A DNA stretch of 64,000 nt. Source: Blastomussa wellsi. Its lineage: Eukaryota; Cnidaria; Anthozoa; Scleractinia; Plerogyridae. The notes under the pieces are model-generated. The model did no database searches and was not told the DNA's origin. It was given only the letters and a program-made list of their open reading frames with translations. The DNA is taken from contig OX393570.1 of NCBI GenBank assembly GCA_947652115.1, positions 21,232,838 to 21,296,837 on the forward strand, read 5' to 3'. Below are positions 39,834 to 50,345 of the stretch, piece by piece. How positions within the stretch are numbered: the first letter of the stretch is position 1; each line of letters begins with the position of its first letter. The position numbers were made by a program, and so were the translations under genes.

Positions 39834-40132
39834 CCATCTACTGTATAACTTGCACTCTTTGCAAAAAGTTATACATCGGCGAAACAGGGAGACGACTTGG
39901 CGACCGATTCCGAGAACACCTTCGTGACGTAGAGAAAGACGACAAAAATGCATCGAAACCGGTCACGAGACACTTCAATCTCCCAAATCATTCTAAGCAA
40001 CATATGGCAGTCTGCGGCCTTTCCCTTCACCAAGGAAACACGGAAAGCCGTAAAACTCTAGAACAAAAATTTATTTTTCAAATCGGCACTCTTAATCCTC
40101 ACGGTATCAACGAACGCTTTTCATTCAACTAA
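39834..40132 (+). pseudogene. Penelope-like GIY-YIG endonuclease fragment, right arm
   Basis: Mirror copy of the left-arm fragment, entering from the gap at IYCITCTLCKKLYIGETGR and ending at the same FSFN stop. One difference noted: PVTRHFN here against PVARHFN on the left. The 97% or higher match between arms fits one recent insertion event or arm-to-arm conversion. Confidence 0.85.
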
Positions 40133-40225
40133 TTTATTCCGAAGTTTTCACGTTACCAGGCACCAGCCAATAGCGAAGCTCCATCTTTCTGTATATAAAG
40201 ACACACGACGCACAATTCCTTGATT

Positions 40226-40262
40226 CGCTCCGACGAAGGGCTAACGCTCGAAACGTCAGCAC
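40226..40262 (+). ncRNA. decayed hammerhead-like motif in the Penelope pLTR
   Basis: CGCTCCGACGAAGGGCTAAC followed by GCTCGAAACGTCAGC. The core reads CCGACGA where CTGANGA is required, so activity is unlikely. The mirror copy is at about 39190-39227 on the minus strand. Confidence 0.4.
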
Positions 40263-40331
40263 TTGAATCTCTTTACGGTGGCCAATTGACATTATCAACC
40301 CAGTTGATAAACCAAATTACATTTAATTTAT

Positions 40332-41370
40332 TCCTGCTACAGTTGCTATTGTTTTGTGGGCTAGGGACATTGTTCCTGTTGTTTGTGTTATCGCTCTACT
40401 TGTCCTCTAGTGTAGCAGTTGCTATTGTTTTGGGTGCTATTTTTTCTTATTAAACTGTAAATATGTTTCATGTTCTGTAGCTAGATAAACTTGCGTACAA
40501 ATATAAAGAACAAACTGCAGCGTCGGTTGCATGACAGGAAAACGGGGCATTTTAATGAGTACTAACCACCATGACAGGCCACGGGATAAAATGGTATCAC
40601 TTTGGCGTTAAATAAAATAAAAATAAAATAAAAGAAACATTATCAGATTATTGATTCGTGATTTGCAACCAGCACGTAATGAAAATGTTGGAAATGAGAA
40701 ACTACGAGCAGTCCCTTCTTTTCTTATACCCGATTCACACCAAAGCTTAAACACGTTTAAAAGCTGTTTAGTTATATTAAACACGGTTTAAAATTGTTTT
40801 CTTCAAAAAAGCTATTAACTGATGATTGTTGACTTCAAATTTGGCACAATGAAAGAACACATTAGAACTTACTTGAATCCTGTGTAAAATTCAGTCTTTC
40901 AGTCTTCTGTTGCTTATTTTCATTTTGTCTAACCTGATTTAACTAAACAAGTTTTTTTGGTGTGAACAAGTTTTTTTGGAGTGCCACGTGCCTCGCCGCG
41001 TGGGCGTGTCTCCCAGGAATCGTGCGGAATTCGCTTCGCGCTCAACGTACTAAAAAAAAAGGGACTGCTCGTAGTCTAAACTTCTTCTCTACTAGCCATT
41101 TATATGTTTTTTGACATTTCTTTCCTTATTCGGTACCGGTTTTCCTTATTAGGTACTAGTCTTCGCATTTAAATTTATTGTAATGCGTTAATGCAGCTAA
41201 CCGTTTTATACTTCTGATGACTTAACGAGAAGGCGAGACCAAGACCTTTTAGATTTTGGATTACGAGTCCGAGATTGAGACATCAAAACGGCAACGATCA
41301 GGTCAACCATCTCCGCTGACAGTTGTTTGAACATTTCTCAGCTATCAGTTAAAAAACGGCCATTTTTAAA
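40332..41370. repeat. 1-kb distal flank block, unit 1 copy
   Basis: Shared with 50346-51394 and 58080-59122. It contains duplicated phrases TAGCAGTTGCTATTGTTTTG and the MITE at 40701-41075. No gene. Confidence 0.7.
40701..41075. mobile_element. MITE with ACTACGAGCAGTCCC termini, unit 1 copy
   Basis: Left ACTACGAGCAGTCCCTT, right AAGGGACTGCTCGTAGT. Inside is a second inverted pair, TTCACACCAAAGCTTAAAC / AAGTTTTTTTGGTGTGAA, that may be a nested element. Present in all three full units, so it predates the duplications. Unit 1 lacks the GGCGAGGCACGTG palindrome found in the other two. Confidence 0.8.
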
Positions 41371-41940
41371 ATTTCTCAGCTATCAGTTAATCCAATACAG
41401 ACCCTCTATCTACCAACGGCCCGGAAATAAAAAAAACATACTAGATAACATATATCGTTCTAGGTCTAATATAACATTCAATTTGTCCATAATCTTGAAC
41501 TGGCTCTTAAATTAAGTTCTTAAATTAAAGCTTCAAGATGAGACTGAGTGGGTTCACACTAGACCGTTATCCAAGTGACTTCAAGCCAACCTCAAGTGAG
41601 TTCATGAGTTCAAGCACAACTGATGATTGACAGAAGATGATTGACACTTCAATAATTACGTCCCCCGGAAGTGCAGCGGTTACCGAAGGCGTCAGCCTTA
41701 CTTGAGAGTACAATTCGTCACTTAAATGTTTTGAGGTTTCCGTGTGCATTTCATCCGCAGTCAGGAGAAACAAGTGTCGTTCGATTCACACACAAGTTCA
41801 TCGCAAGTACGCATACCTAACAAGTCTAGTGTAAACCCACCAATTGACCGAAAAAGGCCTAAAAACATCAGCTCCGACTTGCGTCCAGCCCTCTACTGTG
41901 CTGTCGCTTGCGAGAGCTTCGATTGAAGTCATTCGGAATG

Positions 41941-43290
41941 TTAATAGAACTCAATCAGAGTTTTAACTGACACTGCAGTACCCAATATCGCGACCATCAC
42001 AGAGAAAAATGACAAAACAGAACCAATGCATACTTGCTGTATCTTAAGCTGTTTGTACTTGAGTTTCAAATACACAACAAATGGAAAAACGTAAACAAAA
42101 AGAGTAAACAAACTTCCTATAAATGAAACAATCACCAAGAACGATGGCACGAAAATCGCCACAAAAACTGTCTCAAAAATTACAATGACTCGAACCAATG
42201 TGTACAATAAAAAGCTTGGTATTTTATCATTTTGAATATGTGTGGTAACAAAATTATGAAAAGAAGCCATCAATGGATAAATAACAAGGGCATACGAAAG
42301 TAAACAGCTAAAAGCGAAAAAAGAACTCACCGTTATATGAACAGGCCCTGGGGGCAGATTATTTAGTATAACTTCATCCGTGTTGTTACCGAAGGAAAGA
42401 AATGCAAACACGGCAAAAAATAATTTCATGAACACGCTTGCAAGGTATGCCAAACTTAAAGCTCTACTAAACATTTTTTTATCAGCCATACTTCCCTCTA
42501 CAGATGGAATAATCATGTATGCGCCATAACTGTACACGATAATAGACAGAGACCTAAGCACACCCTCAGTGTCCCAAAACAGGATAGACTTCAGATCCCA
42601 CTCGTTTGTGTGCTCTGCTCCATACCATAGGACAGACGCTACCACTGCAATTAAAGCAAGCACGCTTATAGCACTTAACCAGGCAATTTGTGAGAGAGAC
42701 TTGAAGAAGATTGTTGGTAAAACCAGGCTACCAGCGATGCTTACCCATGCGATCTCTGAAATTGGTACAGAAGGAAGGGCGTGGCGCATGACAGATCCAC
42801 ACAGGACAAGGTATGAAACAGAAATCAAAAATAAATCTAGCTGAATACATCCAGACACAATGTAACCACCATATTTAGGCAAAAGCTTGTCGCCCAAATC
42901 TTTGTAGCCCGTTCTCACACGTCGTTTCGTCCCTTGCTCATCTTCGTCATAAAGGCATTCGATTAGCATTGTTCCTATGTACCACATGGTAACTGGAATT
43001 ATTATAAACGCCACTATGGCGGTTAATCCTCCTTCTTTTAGAGCATATGGTACAGCGAGGAAGCCAATGCCTTCTATAAAGTTAACAAGATTTGCTGTTG
43101 CTTTCCACACCGACGCATTATCGGAGGAGGCGGGCGGGGAGGGGTCTTTTGAGACCTTTTGGCTTGATGGTGAATTGAGGTCATCTTCAAACGAGCTGTC
43201 GCAGTCTGTAGACTGAAGCAGCGTCACGATTTCATCATCACCAAGCTCATCAAGTTGTTGACTTTCCAAGGGCAGGTAGTCTGTGTTCAT
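41941..43290 (-). CDS. SLC32 (VIAAT/unc-47)-like amino-acid transporter, copy 2
   Basis: 449 residues, intronless, intact. The N-terminal segment STDCDSSFEDDLNSPSSQKV distinguishes it from copies 1 and 3 and is shared with copy 4. Body markers GGYIVSG, EHTNEW, LASVFMKL and GPVHITV are shared with copy 1, while GDKLLPKYGG, YSYGAYMIIPSVEG and the C-terminal end ...VKTLIEFY are shared with copies 3 and 4. All first-helix and VIAAT-like motifs are present, so it is probably functional. The acidic tail is the most variable part of the family and could affect sorting. Confidence 0.88.
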   Translation of the reverse strand: MNTDYLPLESQQLDELGDDEIVTLLQSTDCDSSFEDDLNSPSSQKVSKDPSPPASSDNASVWKATANLVNFIEGIGFLAVPYALKEGGLTAIVAFIIIPVTMWYIGTMLIECLYDEDEQGTKRRVRTGYKDLGDKLLPKYGGYIVSGCIQLDLFLISVSYLVLCGSVMRHALPSVPISEIAWVSIAGSLVLPTIFFKSLSQIAWLSAISVLALIAVVASVLWYGAEHTNEWDLKSILFWDTEGVLRSLSIIVYSYGAYMIIPSVEGSMADKKMFSRALSLAYLASVFMKLFFAVFAFLSFGNNTDEVILNNLPPGPVHITVSSFFAFSCLLSYALVIYPLMASFHNFVTTHIQNDKIPSFLLYTLVRVIVIFETVFVAIFVPSFLVIVSFIGSLFTLFVYVFPFVVYLKLKYKQLKIQQVCIGSVLSFFSVMVAILGTAVSVKTLIEFY

Positions 43291-44832
43291 CCCAAATAAT
43301 TTGACTACGACGAGATTATAAAGCGGTTCAGTGCAGACTAAATCGGCCTCCTCTCCTCGGAAACTCTTGTCAAGTTTGACAAGACTTTGATCACACTTTG
43401 ATGAGATTATTAAGCGTCGATATATACGGATACTAGTTTTCAGCCCACCGCAACAGACTAAAAGGCTGTATTGGTCTTAAACTCCCTCTCCTCAGAAACT
43501 CTTGTCAAGTTCCTTCCAAATCCTAAACAAAAGCAGCAAAATGAGCTTTGTGCGGCAAAAAAAAATTAGTAAAATATACTCTGGATGATGGGCGATGGGA
43601 AAGGGGGATTGGGTGGGGGGAAGCGTATTTTGGATAGCCTGAGGGGTTCCAAAAACATCAAACTAAAAGCACTCGGTTTTCGGCCTCGCGCTTTCATCTC
43701 TTTCTCGGTGTTTTGAACTCGTGATGAAAATCTCGCACTCGCTTTTTATCTGTTGCCCTGATTGCACGAAACTTGAAAACAATACCCGTCAATAATAAGA
43801 CACTCGCTTGTAAACACCAAATCTGCGAGAAAAGTTAGTAAGTCGGAGGCCCAATTTATCGCCTTGCATGTTTTCGATGACCTTGAAACTCGCGGCAATA
43901 TAAACTGATTGCTAATCTCGAGATGATCAGATTTTTTAAAAAATCATCATGCGGTTTCCAAAATATTATCACATTTGTAAGCATGCATAGACCAAATTAT
44001 GTGCAAAAATGGCAAAAAGACCACTGGAACACACGCCTATCAAACCCATTTTCTCGCAATGCCATCAATTTTTTATACACAATCTCAAATTAGATCAAAC
44101 TAACTATGACTATAAGATGAAACAGCAATCCAAAACGCGTCGCTTTCTCGAGATATTACTCAACGATGTTGGGTATGTTTTATTGATGTATTTACAACCC
44201 CAAAACTTCATCTCCGAAAAGTTGACAAAAGAGAAATATCCAAAATTTTTAAAATCCCCGACACCCTTTTGTTCCTATACTCTTAATGAATACTCTGGCC
44301 AAAGACTAAATCGATGATTTATAAACAAGTCAGTCTCGCTTTCACTGAGATATCCGTCAACAGAATGTGCCGCCAGCCAAATCATCGAATGATGACAGTC
44401 ACGTTCTTCTCGTTCACCATCGATCCCGAGACACGTTTATTTGGTTTAGATTCAACGGTGAAGTCTTCGAATAGAGCGATAAGCAAATAACTGTAATGAG
44501 GTCCGCGTAATAACAGCTCCAGATGAAGCCGTTTTTGCGCACAAAAACTCACCGTGGAGCCGACACGCTTCAAGGATTATGACACCTACTGTTTTATTAA
44601 CTTTTATAAAAAACTCCCTTTTTTAGATAACTCGCGGAGGCTTCAAGATCTTAATATTTCATTTTTTGGGAAATATTAGATTTTATAGCAATCTTCTTTT
44701 TAGTGTTAATTTTTTTTAACCAAAAGTAGCCCTCTGAAGGTATTGTGTAACTTAAGCTAATTCAAGGTTTGAGCAAATTTGTCTAATTTGTCTAATTGTG
44801 CGTACATGCGGGTCTTTCTTTCTGACCAAAAT
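43291..44832. other. upstream flank of transporter copy 2
   Basis: Contains on the minus strand both the TTTATAATCTC word near the start codon and a second block (GAGATTATTAAGCGTCGATA on the plus strand, 43404-43423) that copy 3 retains instead. The 102-codon open frame recurs at 44009-44317. Ends at the DIRS junction GAATTA (44833-44838). Confidence 0.6.
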
Positions 44833-45034
44833 GAATTAGTAAATTAAACGAGACTTACCTGGAAGTTGAAGTTTGATTGGGATTCTATCAGGCATCTACA
44901 GAGCAGAGATTACACGAGATACTACGCATGCGCACGGTTGTTCATCCTTCAAAGAAGAGTGGCCACATGAGGCCCCATGACAAAGGAACACAACATAAAC
45001 ATGGGAGGGATTGCAATGAGCAATGGGTGGGCGT

Positions 45035-45146
45035 GTAATCTCTGCTCTGTAGATGCCTGATAGAATCCCAATCAAACTTCAACTTCCAGGTAAGTCTCGT
45101 TTAATTTACTAATTCTATCAGTCATCTACCGCAGAGATCCCACGAG
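45035..45146. repeat. DIRS internal complementary region
   Basis: 45035-45109 is the reverse complement of the left terminus (AGACTTACCTGGAAGTTGAA...), and 45110-45146 is the reverse complement of the right terminus. The joined sequence across 45105-45118 corresponds to the circle junction ATAGAATTAGTAAA. Confidence 0.9.
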
Positions 45147-45312
45147 ATTTTAAAGTCATGTGGTCACTCAGGACGTCAAAAAACTCAATTGTATTATACA
45201 GTCTTAATCACTTAGTACAATGTATACGAGGCATGTAAAAGCCTGCACAAAATGGAACAATGATCCAATGAAACAAAGTGTCTTCTAACAATAAGGTTAA
45301 CAATCAACATGT

Positions 45313-46195
45313 TTACAGAGCAGCAGAAAGGATAGCCTGACTTAAACTGACAGAGAAATGCTGGGGCTGAACTGGCTTATTGTAGAAAGTGTTGAAAACA
45401 CAATCGCTTCTCCAGCTCGCAGCTTTCATAACTGCAGACAATGAAACATTACAACTATGAGCTTTGCTCGTGGAGGCTGCTCGGGTGCCGTGTGGTCTGA
45501 ACAAAGTGGTATCAATACCAGCCTTCTGCATCACAGTCCTTATCTTTGGACACCCCATGATGTGGCTTAACATAACTAATAAACAACTGCTGTTCTTCCC
45601 CCCGTAATGAGGAGGTACGATCAAGATATTCATCAAGAATTGTAGCAACACATAACCGACTATCGGCCATGAATCTAGGTATAAACAAAACGGGTTGTTC
45701 TCTGCCAGGAGCAGATTGTTTAACAAGCTGATCAGTACAGAAAATGTAGGACGTATCAGGATTCTTCTGCATTTGTCCCAAGTTCATGAGATAAAGTGTT
45801 TGACAACGCTGGCCTGTAACTAAGGCACATAACATAACCAATTTATAGCTAAGGTTCTGAAGACTGATGTCCTTAGGAAGATGAAGTGTCTTAAGGTGGG
45901 TAAGAACTATTGAAGTGTCCCAGGTAGATGTATAACGGGGAAAAGCTGGCCTTGATTGGAAAACCCCTTTTAAGAACCTTTGAACGAGTGGGTGATTTCC
46001 AACTGACACATTCCCATCCAGGACTATGAAGGAGGATAGGGAACTCCTTGCAGTATTAAGACAACTGTATCCTAATCCCTTCTCATAGAGTTCTTGGAGA
46101 AACTCCAACACATCATTTACAGGTGGGTGAAGGGGATCCACAGCCCTCTTATCCGCATATGACTGCCACTTCTCCAGGTAGACCCGGTATTGTTT
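45313..46195 (-). pseudogene. DIRS tyrosine recombinase, frameshifted
   Basis: Opens just after a TAG near 46195, overlapping the end of the reverse transcriptase frame, with EKWQSYADKRAVDPLHPP as start region. The box I arginine is in VTGQRCQTLYLM. Near 45545 the frame shifts: the upper frame ends ...VSKDKDCDAEGWY, while the lower frame continues with VMQKAGIDTTLFRPHGTR (catalytic H-x-x-R) and the nucleophile region NTFYNKPV. Compared with the family, a small number of bases including part of the usual segment after VSKD is missing. The recombinase closes the circle into the genome, so this copy can no longer do that alone. Confidence 0.82.
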
Positions 46196-47909
46196 CTAGG
46201 ATGCTAAAGGGGGGGAAAGCATATAGGAAGTAATTAGCCCAATCCAGAGTGAAGGCATCAACTGCCATGGCTTGTGGGTCTGGAAGCCATGAAACATAGG
46301 GTGTCAGTTGGTGATTTAACCGTGAGGCAAACATATCAATAGTAGGTGTTCCCAGGAGTTTTACTATCCTGTTGAAGACATCTACATTAAACTTCCATTC
46401 AGTTGAATCATCAAGAACCCTGGATGCTTGGTCAGCGATAACATTGATTTCCCCTGGGATGTGGCTAATGGAAATCCATATGTTTCTTGGGATGCACCAC
46501 TCCCAAATTTCTCGGGCAATGTCATTACACAGGAGGGAGTGAGAACCCCCCATGTTTCGTACATATGCCACAGCCGTGGTGTTATCAGTCATAACCCTGA
46601 GGTGAGCATGGGTCACTTCCGTACAAAGGGATTGCAACCCCAAGAAAATAGCCTTTAGTTCTAAGTAGTTAATATGGTGACTTTGTTCTGAACTAGACCA
46701 CCGTCCCCCAGTTGTGGTGTCATTCAGGCTTGCGCCCCACCCCTGGGTAGAGGCATCAGTGTATAAGGTATGACTTATCTTCCCATGATCAATCCTCTTT
46801 TTTGAGGACAGGGCATTCCTGATCCACCAAGAAATATCTGAACTTGCAATACTGGACAAATGCATAGTTTGTTCAAAATCCCAGTAGTTAATTTTAAGGG
46901 CTTCAGCTTTCTCTATTTCTAGCTGACGATAAAAAAGTTCTCCATATTCCACACCTGGGAAACAGGAGACCATTGTGCCAATTAGTTGAGCTACCTCCCT
47001 AATAGTGGGTGAGGGGTTGTCAAGGATTTTTTGGGCTGTTAGTTTCAGCTTTTGATGTTTCTCTGCTGAGATGGATACTGTCATGTCCATAGAATTCAAA
47101 ACAAACCCTAGGTGATGCAAAACCTTGGTTGGTATGGTCACTGACTTAACTTCACGAGGCAAGAAACCCAGATCACGATACAGGGTAAGGGTATCGTCAA
47201 TATTGGCTTGGCACTCATCAGGGGAGTACCCCAATAAATAGGAGTCATCAAGGTAGCCACTTGAAATATGTCCCAACTCCCTAAGGTATGAAAACACAGG
47301 TTTCATAAGTTTGGTGAAGAGTTGAGGGGCAGAAGAGAGCCCCTGACCCAAGCACGTGAACTGGTAGAGGGTTCCCTGCCATATGAATTTAAGATATTTT
47401 TGGTGCTCTAAGGCAATGGGCACAGAATAATAGGCATGACATAGGTCAATTGATGCCATGTAACAATGAGGTCTCATGAGTTGAGAGCAAGTATGGATGG
47501 AATCCATTTTAAAATGGTGAAAACAAACAAAGTTATTAAGATCCTTTAAGTTAAGAATCATACGGAAAGACCCATCTTTCTTAGGCCTCAGTAAAATATT
47601 AGAGATGAACTCTCCCTCCTCATGGGAACTTTTTATGATGATTCCTTTATCTAGGAATTTGGATATTTGTGCATTGACATTTGCAGCTTCTTGGGCTGAG
47701 AAGGTTATTGCCCTTGGGGTAGTAAACTGTACTGGGGAAAGATAAAATTCTATTTTGTATCCCTTTACAGCACTCAAAATGCTGGGGTCATGTGTTAATT
47801 GTTTCCACTTTCCAAGAAAATGTTGAATTCTCCCAGCTACAGCGGTGGTACAAGTCTTCCCACCCTTAACTGGTAAACAAGGGAATTCACTTACAGTGTG
47901 ACAGGTCAC
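46149..47909 (-). CDS. DIRS reverse transcriptase / RNase H polyprotein
   Basis: 586 codons without interruption. The frame begins at a GTG overlapping the gag stop (GTGA), with no ATG nearby, so expression likely depends on frameshifting or reinitiation. Reverse transcriptase: LRPKKDGSFRMILNLKDLN, ASIDLCHAYYSVPI, QGLSSAPQLFTKLM and the YLDD active site. RNase H: LYTDASTQGWGA, INYLELKAI, VMTDNTTAVAYV and ADQASR, with all four acidic positions present. After it come IDMFASRLNHQL and AFPPFS, resembling the Dam-like methyltransferase segment of DIRS elements, but the protein stops soon afterwards, so that domain may be truncated. Reverse transcribes the element RNA. Confidence 0.9.
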   Translation of the reverse strand: MTCHTVSEFPCLPVKGGKTCTTAVAGRIQHFLGKWKQLTHDPSILSAVKGYKIEFYLSPVQFTTPRAITFSAQEAANVNAQISKFLDKGIIIKSSHEEGEFISNILLRPKKDGSFRMILNLKDLNNFVCFHHFKMDSIHTCSQLMRPHCYMASIDLCHAYYSVPIALEHQKYLKFIWQGTLYQFTCLGQGLSSAPQLFTKLMKPVFSYLRELGHISSGYLDDSYLLGYSPDECQANIDDTLTLYRDLGFLPREVKSVTIPTKVLHHLGFVLNSMDMTVSISAEKHQKLKLTAQKILDNPSPTIREVAQLIGTMVSCFPGVEYGELFYRQLEIEKAEALKINYWDFEQTMHLSSIASSDISWWIRNALSSKKRIDHGKISHTLYTDASTQGWGASLNDTTTGGRWSSSEQSHHINYLELKAIFLGLQSLCTEVTHAHLRVMTDNTTAVAYVRNMGGSHSLLCNDIAREIWEWCIPRNIWISISHIPGEINVIADQASRVLDDSTEWKFNVDVFNRIVKLLGTPTIDMFASRLNHQLTPYVSWLPDPQAMAVDAFTLDWANYFLYAFPPFSILETIPGLPGEVAVICG

Positions 47910-49099
47910 TTCTGTGACCCCTTGGTCCCCTGGGTCCCCTTGTTCACACTCCTGTTGTCCCTGTGCTGGTAGTTGGTTCTTTTGCGGGGAAATCCTTGGT
48001 GCTGATTCCCCCTGCGATGGAATAAAAAAGAACCCCTGGCTGAGTAGGAGGGACGAGAATACTCGTTGTTGCGTTTTCTCTTGTGGCCTGTGAGTTGTTT
48101 TGCAGCTTTGTTGCTCTCCTTGACTGTTTTTAGTCGTTCCGTAAGGTCATCACCAAATAATTCGAGCCCCACAGGCTGTTTACTGCTACAAATGGCTTTG
48201 TAAGTGTCATCAAGATCTACCTTAAATAGATCTCTCCGACACATGTTCAGGTCATGTGTGGCAGAGGCGATCAGAAGCACCGAGTTGGATAGGCCTTTCC
48301 AGAGGTCATCCGGAGAGGGCATTTGCCCTTCCTTTCCAAGAACTTCTCCCGTAGCACCCATAAGCTGGGCTAGGGGGTTGATGCCCTTGACAAGTGAGTC
48401 TTGCACTTTTTGTAAGCGGGCATCCATGCTCCTTGTTTGTTTCTGGGCGATGTCCCAGATTTCAGAGTTGACTTTTGTCACACGAAGAAGTTTACAGTTT
48501 TCCGGCCGTTTGATGTTTTCCTTCCTCTTTGTTAAAACGGGCTCATTGAGACCCGACGCCAGAAGACTGTCAACTAGTAACGATACCTTCTCATGGAGAG
48601 GAGGCGCGGTTTGCTCGTCCTCAGTTACCTCTTTGACGAGTTCTGTGATTTGAGCACAAGAGCTAGAGGACGCTTTCGAGTCGTCGCTTTTTCCCTTTTT
48701 AGTCGGCGGTTCCGGTGCCTTGTCGTCGGTCGCGCTATCCTCGTCCTCGTCGGAGTGTAACAACTTGTCCTCGTCTTCCCGTGCTGCGTCATAGGCAGCT
48801 TTCAGTTGTTTCACAACAGGTGTGACATTAGAAAGTAGACTTGTTAGCTGGTCTACCTTGTGAGTTAGTTCGGCGAGGCCTGACTCGCCGGCCGTTTTCT
48901 TTTGCCCTGCATCTGTGGCATAGGGAGGTCTGGCTGCGCCAGTTCCCGTTACTTTGGAAGAAGCATCAGGTAGAATGTCCTTCGAAGAACTTAGTGAGCT
49001 TTCACGCTCAGATACATCAGATATACTCGGCATCGCCGAGGACGATTCTGTTGTTTTGGCTTCTTCCAATAGCCCATCGAGGCTAGTTTTCTCTGCCAT
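47906..49099 (-). CDS. DIRS gag-like protein
   Basis: 397 residues from ATG. N-terminal half rich in Ser, Asp and Glu with an acidic patch (LLHSDEDEDSATDD) and a basic patch (PPTKKGKSDD). The central part (residues 150-320) carries helical segments such as LLVDSLLASGLNEPVL and DLNMCRRDLFKVDLDDTYKA, typical of DIRS capsid-like proteins. The C-terminus is Arg/Lys/Asn-rich (HKRKRNN), probably binding RNA. No zinc knuckle. The stop overlaps the next frame by one to four bases. Confidence 0.8.
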   Translation of the reverse strand: MAEKTSLDGLLEEAKTTESSSAMPSISDVSERESSLSSSKDILPDASSKVTGTGAARPPYATDAGQKKTAGESGLAELTHKVDQLTSLLSNVTPVVKQLKAAYDAAREDEDKLLHSDEDEDSATDDKAPEPPTKKGKSDDSKASSSSCAQITELVKEVTEDEQTAPPLHEKVSLLVDSLLASGLNEPVLTKRKENIKRPENCKLLRVTKVNSEIWDIAQKQTRSMDARLQKVQDSLVKGINPLAQLMGATGEVLGKEGQMPSPDDLWKGLSNSVLLIASATHDLNMCRRDLFKVDLDDTYKAICSSKQPVGLELFGDDLTERLKTVKESNKAAKQLTGHKRKRNNEYSRPSYSARGSFLFHRRGNQHQGFPRKRTNYQHRDNRSVNKGTQGTKGSQK

Positions 49100-49295
49100 C
49101 CTAGAAAGGTGAAGCTCACCTTAGTTAATAATGGATTTGCTTCGCAAATCTTTAGCGGATGGCGTGGATTAACGTGGAATAATCGTTTCGGAAGAACAAC
49201 CACGCTTCAAGATGGCGAACGCTCGCGTAGAATGAACAACCGTGCGCATGCGTAGTATCTCGTGGGATCTCTGCGGTAGATGACTGATAGAATTA

Positions 49296-50333
49296 CAGTT
49301 TAGGCGGCAAATGCCGCAACAAGGATGTAAACACGATAGCCGAATATGTTATGTCTATTTGTCAAATGAACAGTCGTTTTGAAATATTTCCATCACACTT
49401 AATTATGCCACTCAAATTCTTCCCAGTTTAATCTTTCACACGCAAACGGCATTCATGAATTTAGAACAAGAGTTACAAAATTGTATACATAATTAGTATA
49501 ATAAATATATATCGAAGTTAGCATTTACAGCTGCAGGGCGAATATAAAGTAGTGGACATCCAAATCTGCTACGTATTTCAATATTTTGAATGATATTATG
49601 TTCCAGAGGGACAAACGAATTCCTCACATGTATGTCGTATTTTAAAAATCGAGGATGAGGGTAGCTCTAATAAGACTTAGACATTCGAAAACTAGAAGCG
49701 CTGGACGGTCCGAAGAGGAGTTAGTTTTCAAGTGTTAACAAGAAATTGTGCCGGTCAATCCGTTACACTATGATATTAGGAATTCTAGTCTTAAATACTT
49801 TTTCTCAGTTAGCCGTCACAATAGACGCCGGCAAAGGACCATTCGCTTACCTGTGGAACGCCAACACTGTGGATTTCTCGACTCACACTTGTAAACGTTC
49901 ACGACAAGATATTCTCTGCTAAATTTATCCTAGCCTGTGTAGATGCTGTCGTTTCGCCTTTTAAGCGCTAGGAGCGAACGACGAGCAATTCTTTACTTGA
50001 GAGTAGTTTCCCGCCGCTTTTCTGCATGGCTGTCGGTAAAGAATAGTAACCTAGAAACTATTCCCAGAACACGCAATCCATTTGGACAGCGTCAACTTAA
50101 GGGGTCCCTGATGCACACCAGAAGGATTGTGGGTTCAGGGGACGTTACAAAATCCTTGGTCATACATAGCGCTCTTTGTTCAAAGCAAAGTACAAGTATC
50201 AGTGCTGTGGCAGCTGTGTGGGCCTGTAATTCTGCTATTGTTTGGTTGGGCTAGGGGCATTGTTCCTGTTGTTTGTGTTATCGCTCTATTTGTCCTCTAG
50301 CGTAGCAGTTGCTATTATTTTGTGGGCTAGGGA
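49296..50333. repeat. 1-kb flank block, unit 2 copy
   Basis: Continues the flank interrupted by the DIRS element. Matches 38011-39058 and 57024-58067 with few changes, including a short deletion after GAGGATGAG (49652-49660) where units 1 and 3 have about 17 extra bases. The 103-codon open frame is at 49943-50254. Confidence 0.7.
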
Positions 50334-50345
50334 CATTTAATTTAT

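Larger units (their letters stand above)
39071..40319. mobile_element. Penelope-like retroelement, head-to-head inverted pair with assembly gap
   Basis: Two inverted arms (39071-39633 and 39834-40319) each carry, outward from the centre, the 3' part of a GIY-YIG frame, a 3' untranslated stretch and a pLTR end with a hammerhead-like core. The centre is 200 Ns. The left arm alone has the ~50-bp tail starting GAGGGGGTAAGTTTCT also seen at 28632. The 12-bp target repeat and the empty sites in units 2 and 3 fix the borders. Any reverse transcriptase region would lie in the gap; none is visible. Confidence 0.85.
34731..41370. repeat. tandem unit 1 (SLC32-like gene + flank, with Penelope-like insertion)
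   Basis: Edges are defined by ATTTCTCAGCTA, which recurs at 41371, 51395 and 59123. Without the insertion (39071-40331 including one target repeat) the unit is about 5.4 kb. Order: 3' flank, transporter gene, ~1.4 kb upstream flank, a 1-kb block starting ACAGTTTAGGCGGCAAATGC, and a ~1-kb block with a MITE. Its 3' flank is more diverged than in the other units. Confidence 0.85.
44839..49295 (-). mobile_element. DIRS-type tyrosine-recombinase retrotransposon
   Basis: 4457 bp on the minus strand. Unequal inverted terminal repeats (44888-44956 and 49226-49293, sharing ACGCATGCGCACGGTTGTTC / inverse) and an internal complementary region at 45035-45146 that is the reverse complement of the left end joined to that of the right end. 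This is the defining layout of DIRS elements, which replicate through a circle. Genes in order: gag-like, reverse transcriptase/RNase H with methyltransferase-like end, and tyrosine recombinase. Shorter than a typical ~6-kb DIRS, with a broken recombinase. Flanked by GAATTA on both sides (44833-44838, 49290-49295) where sister units have it once. Confidence 0.92.

Noticed and set aside
39501..39953. Open frames running through the N gap
   Set aside because: Reading frames across unknown bases are meaningless; only the GIY-YIG parts outside the gap are supported.
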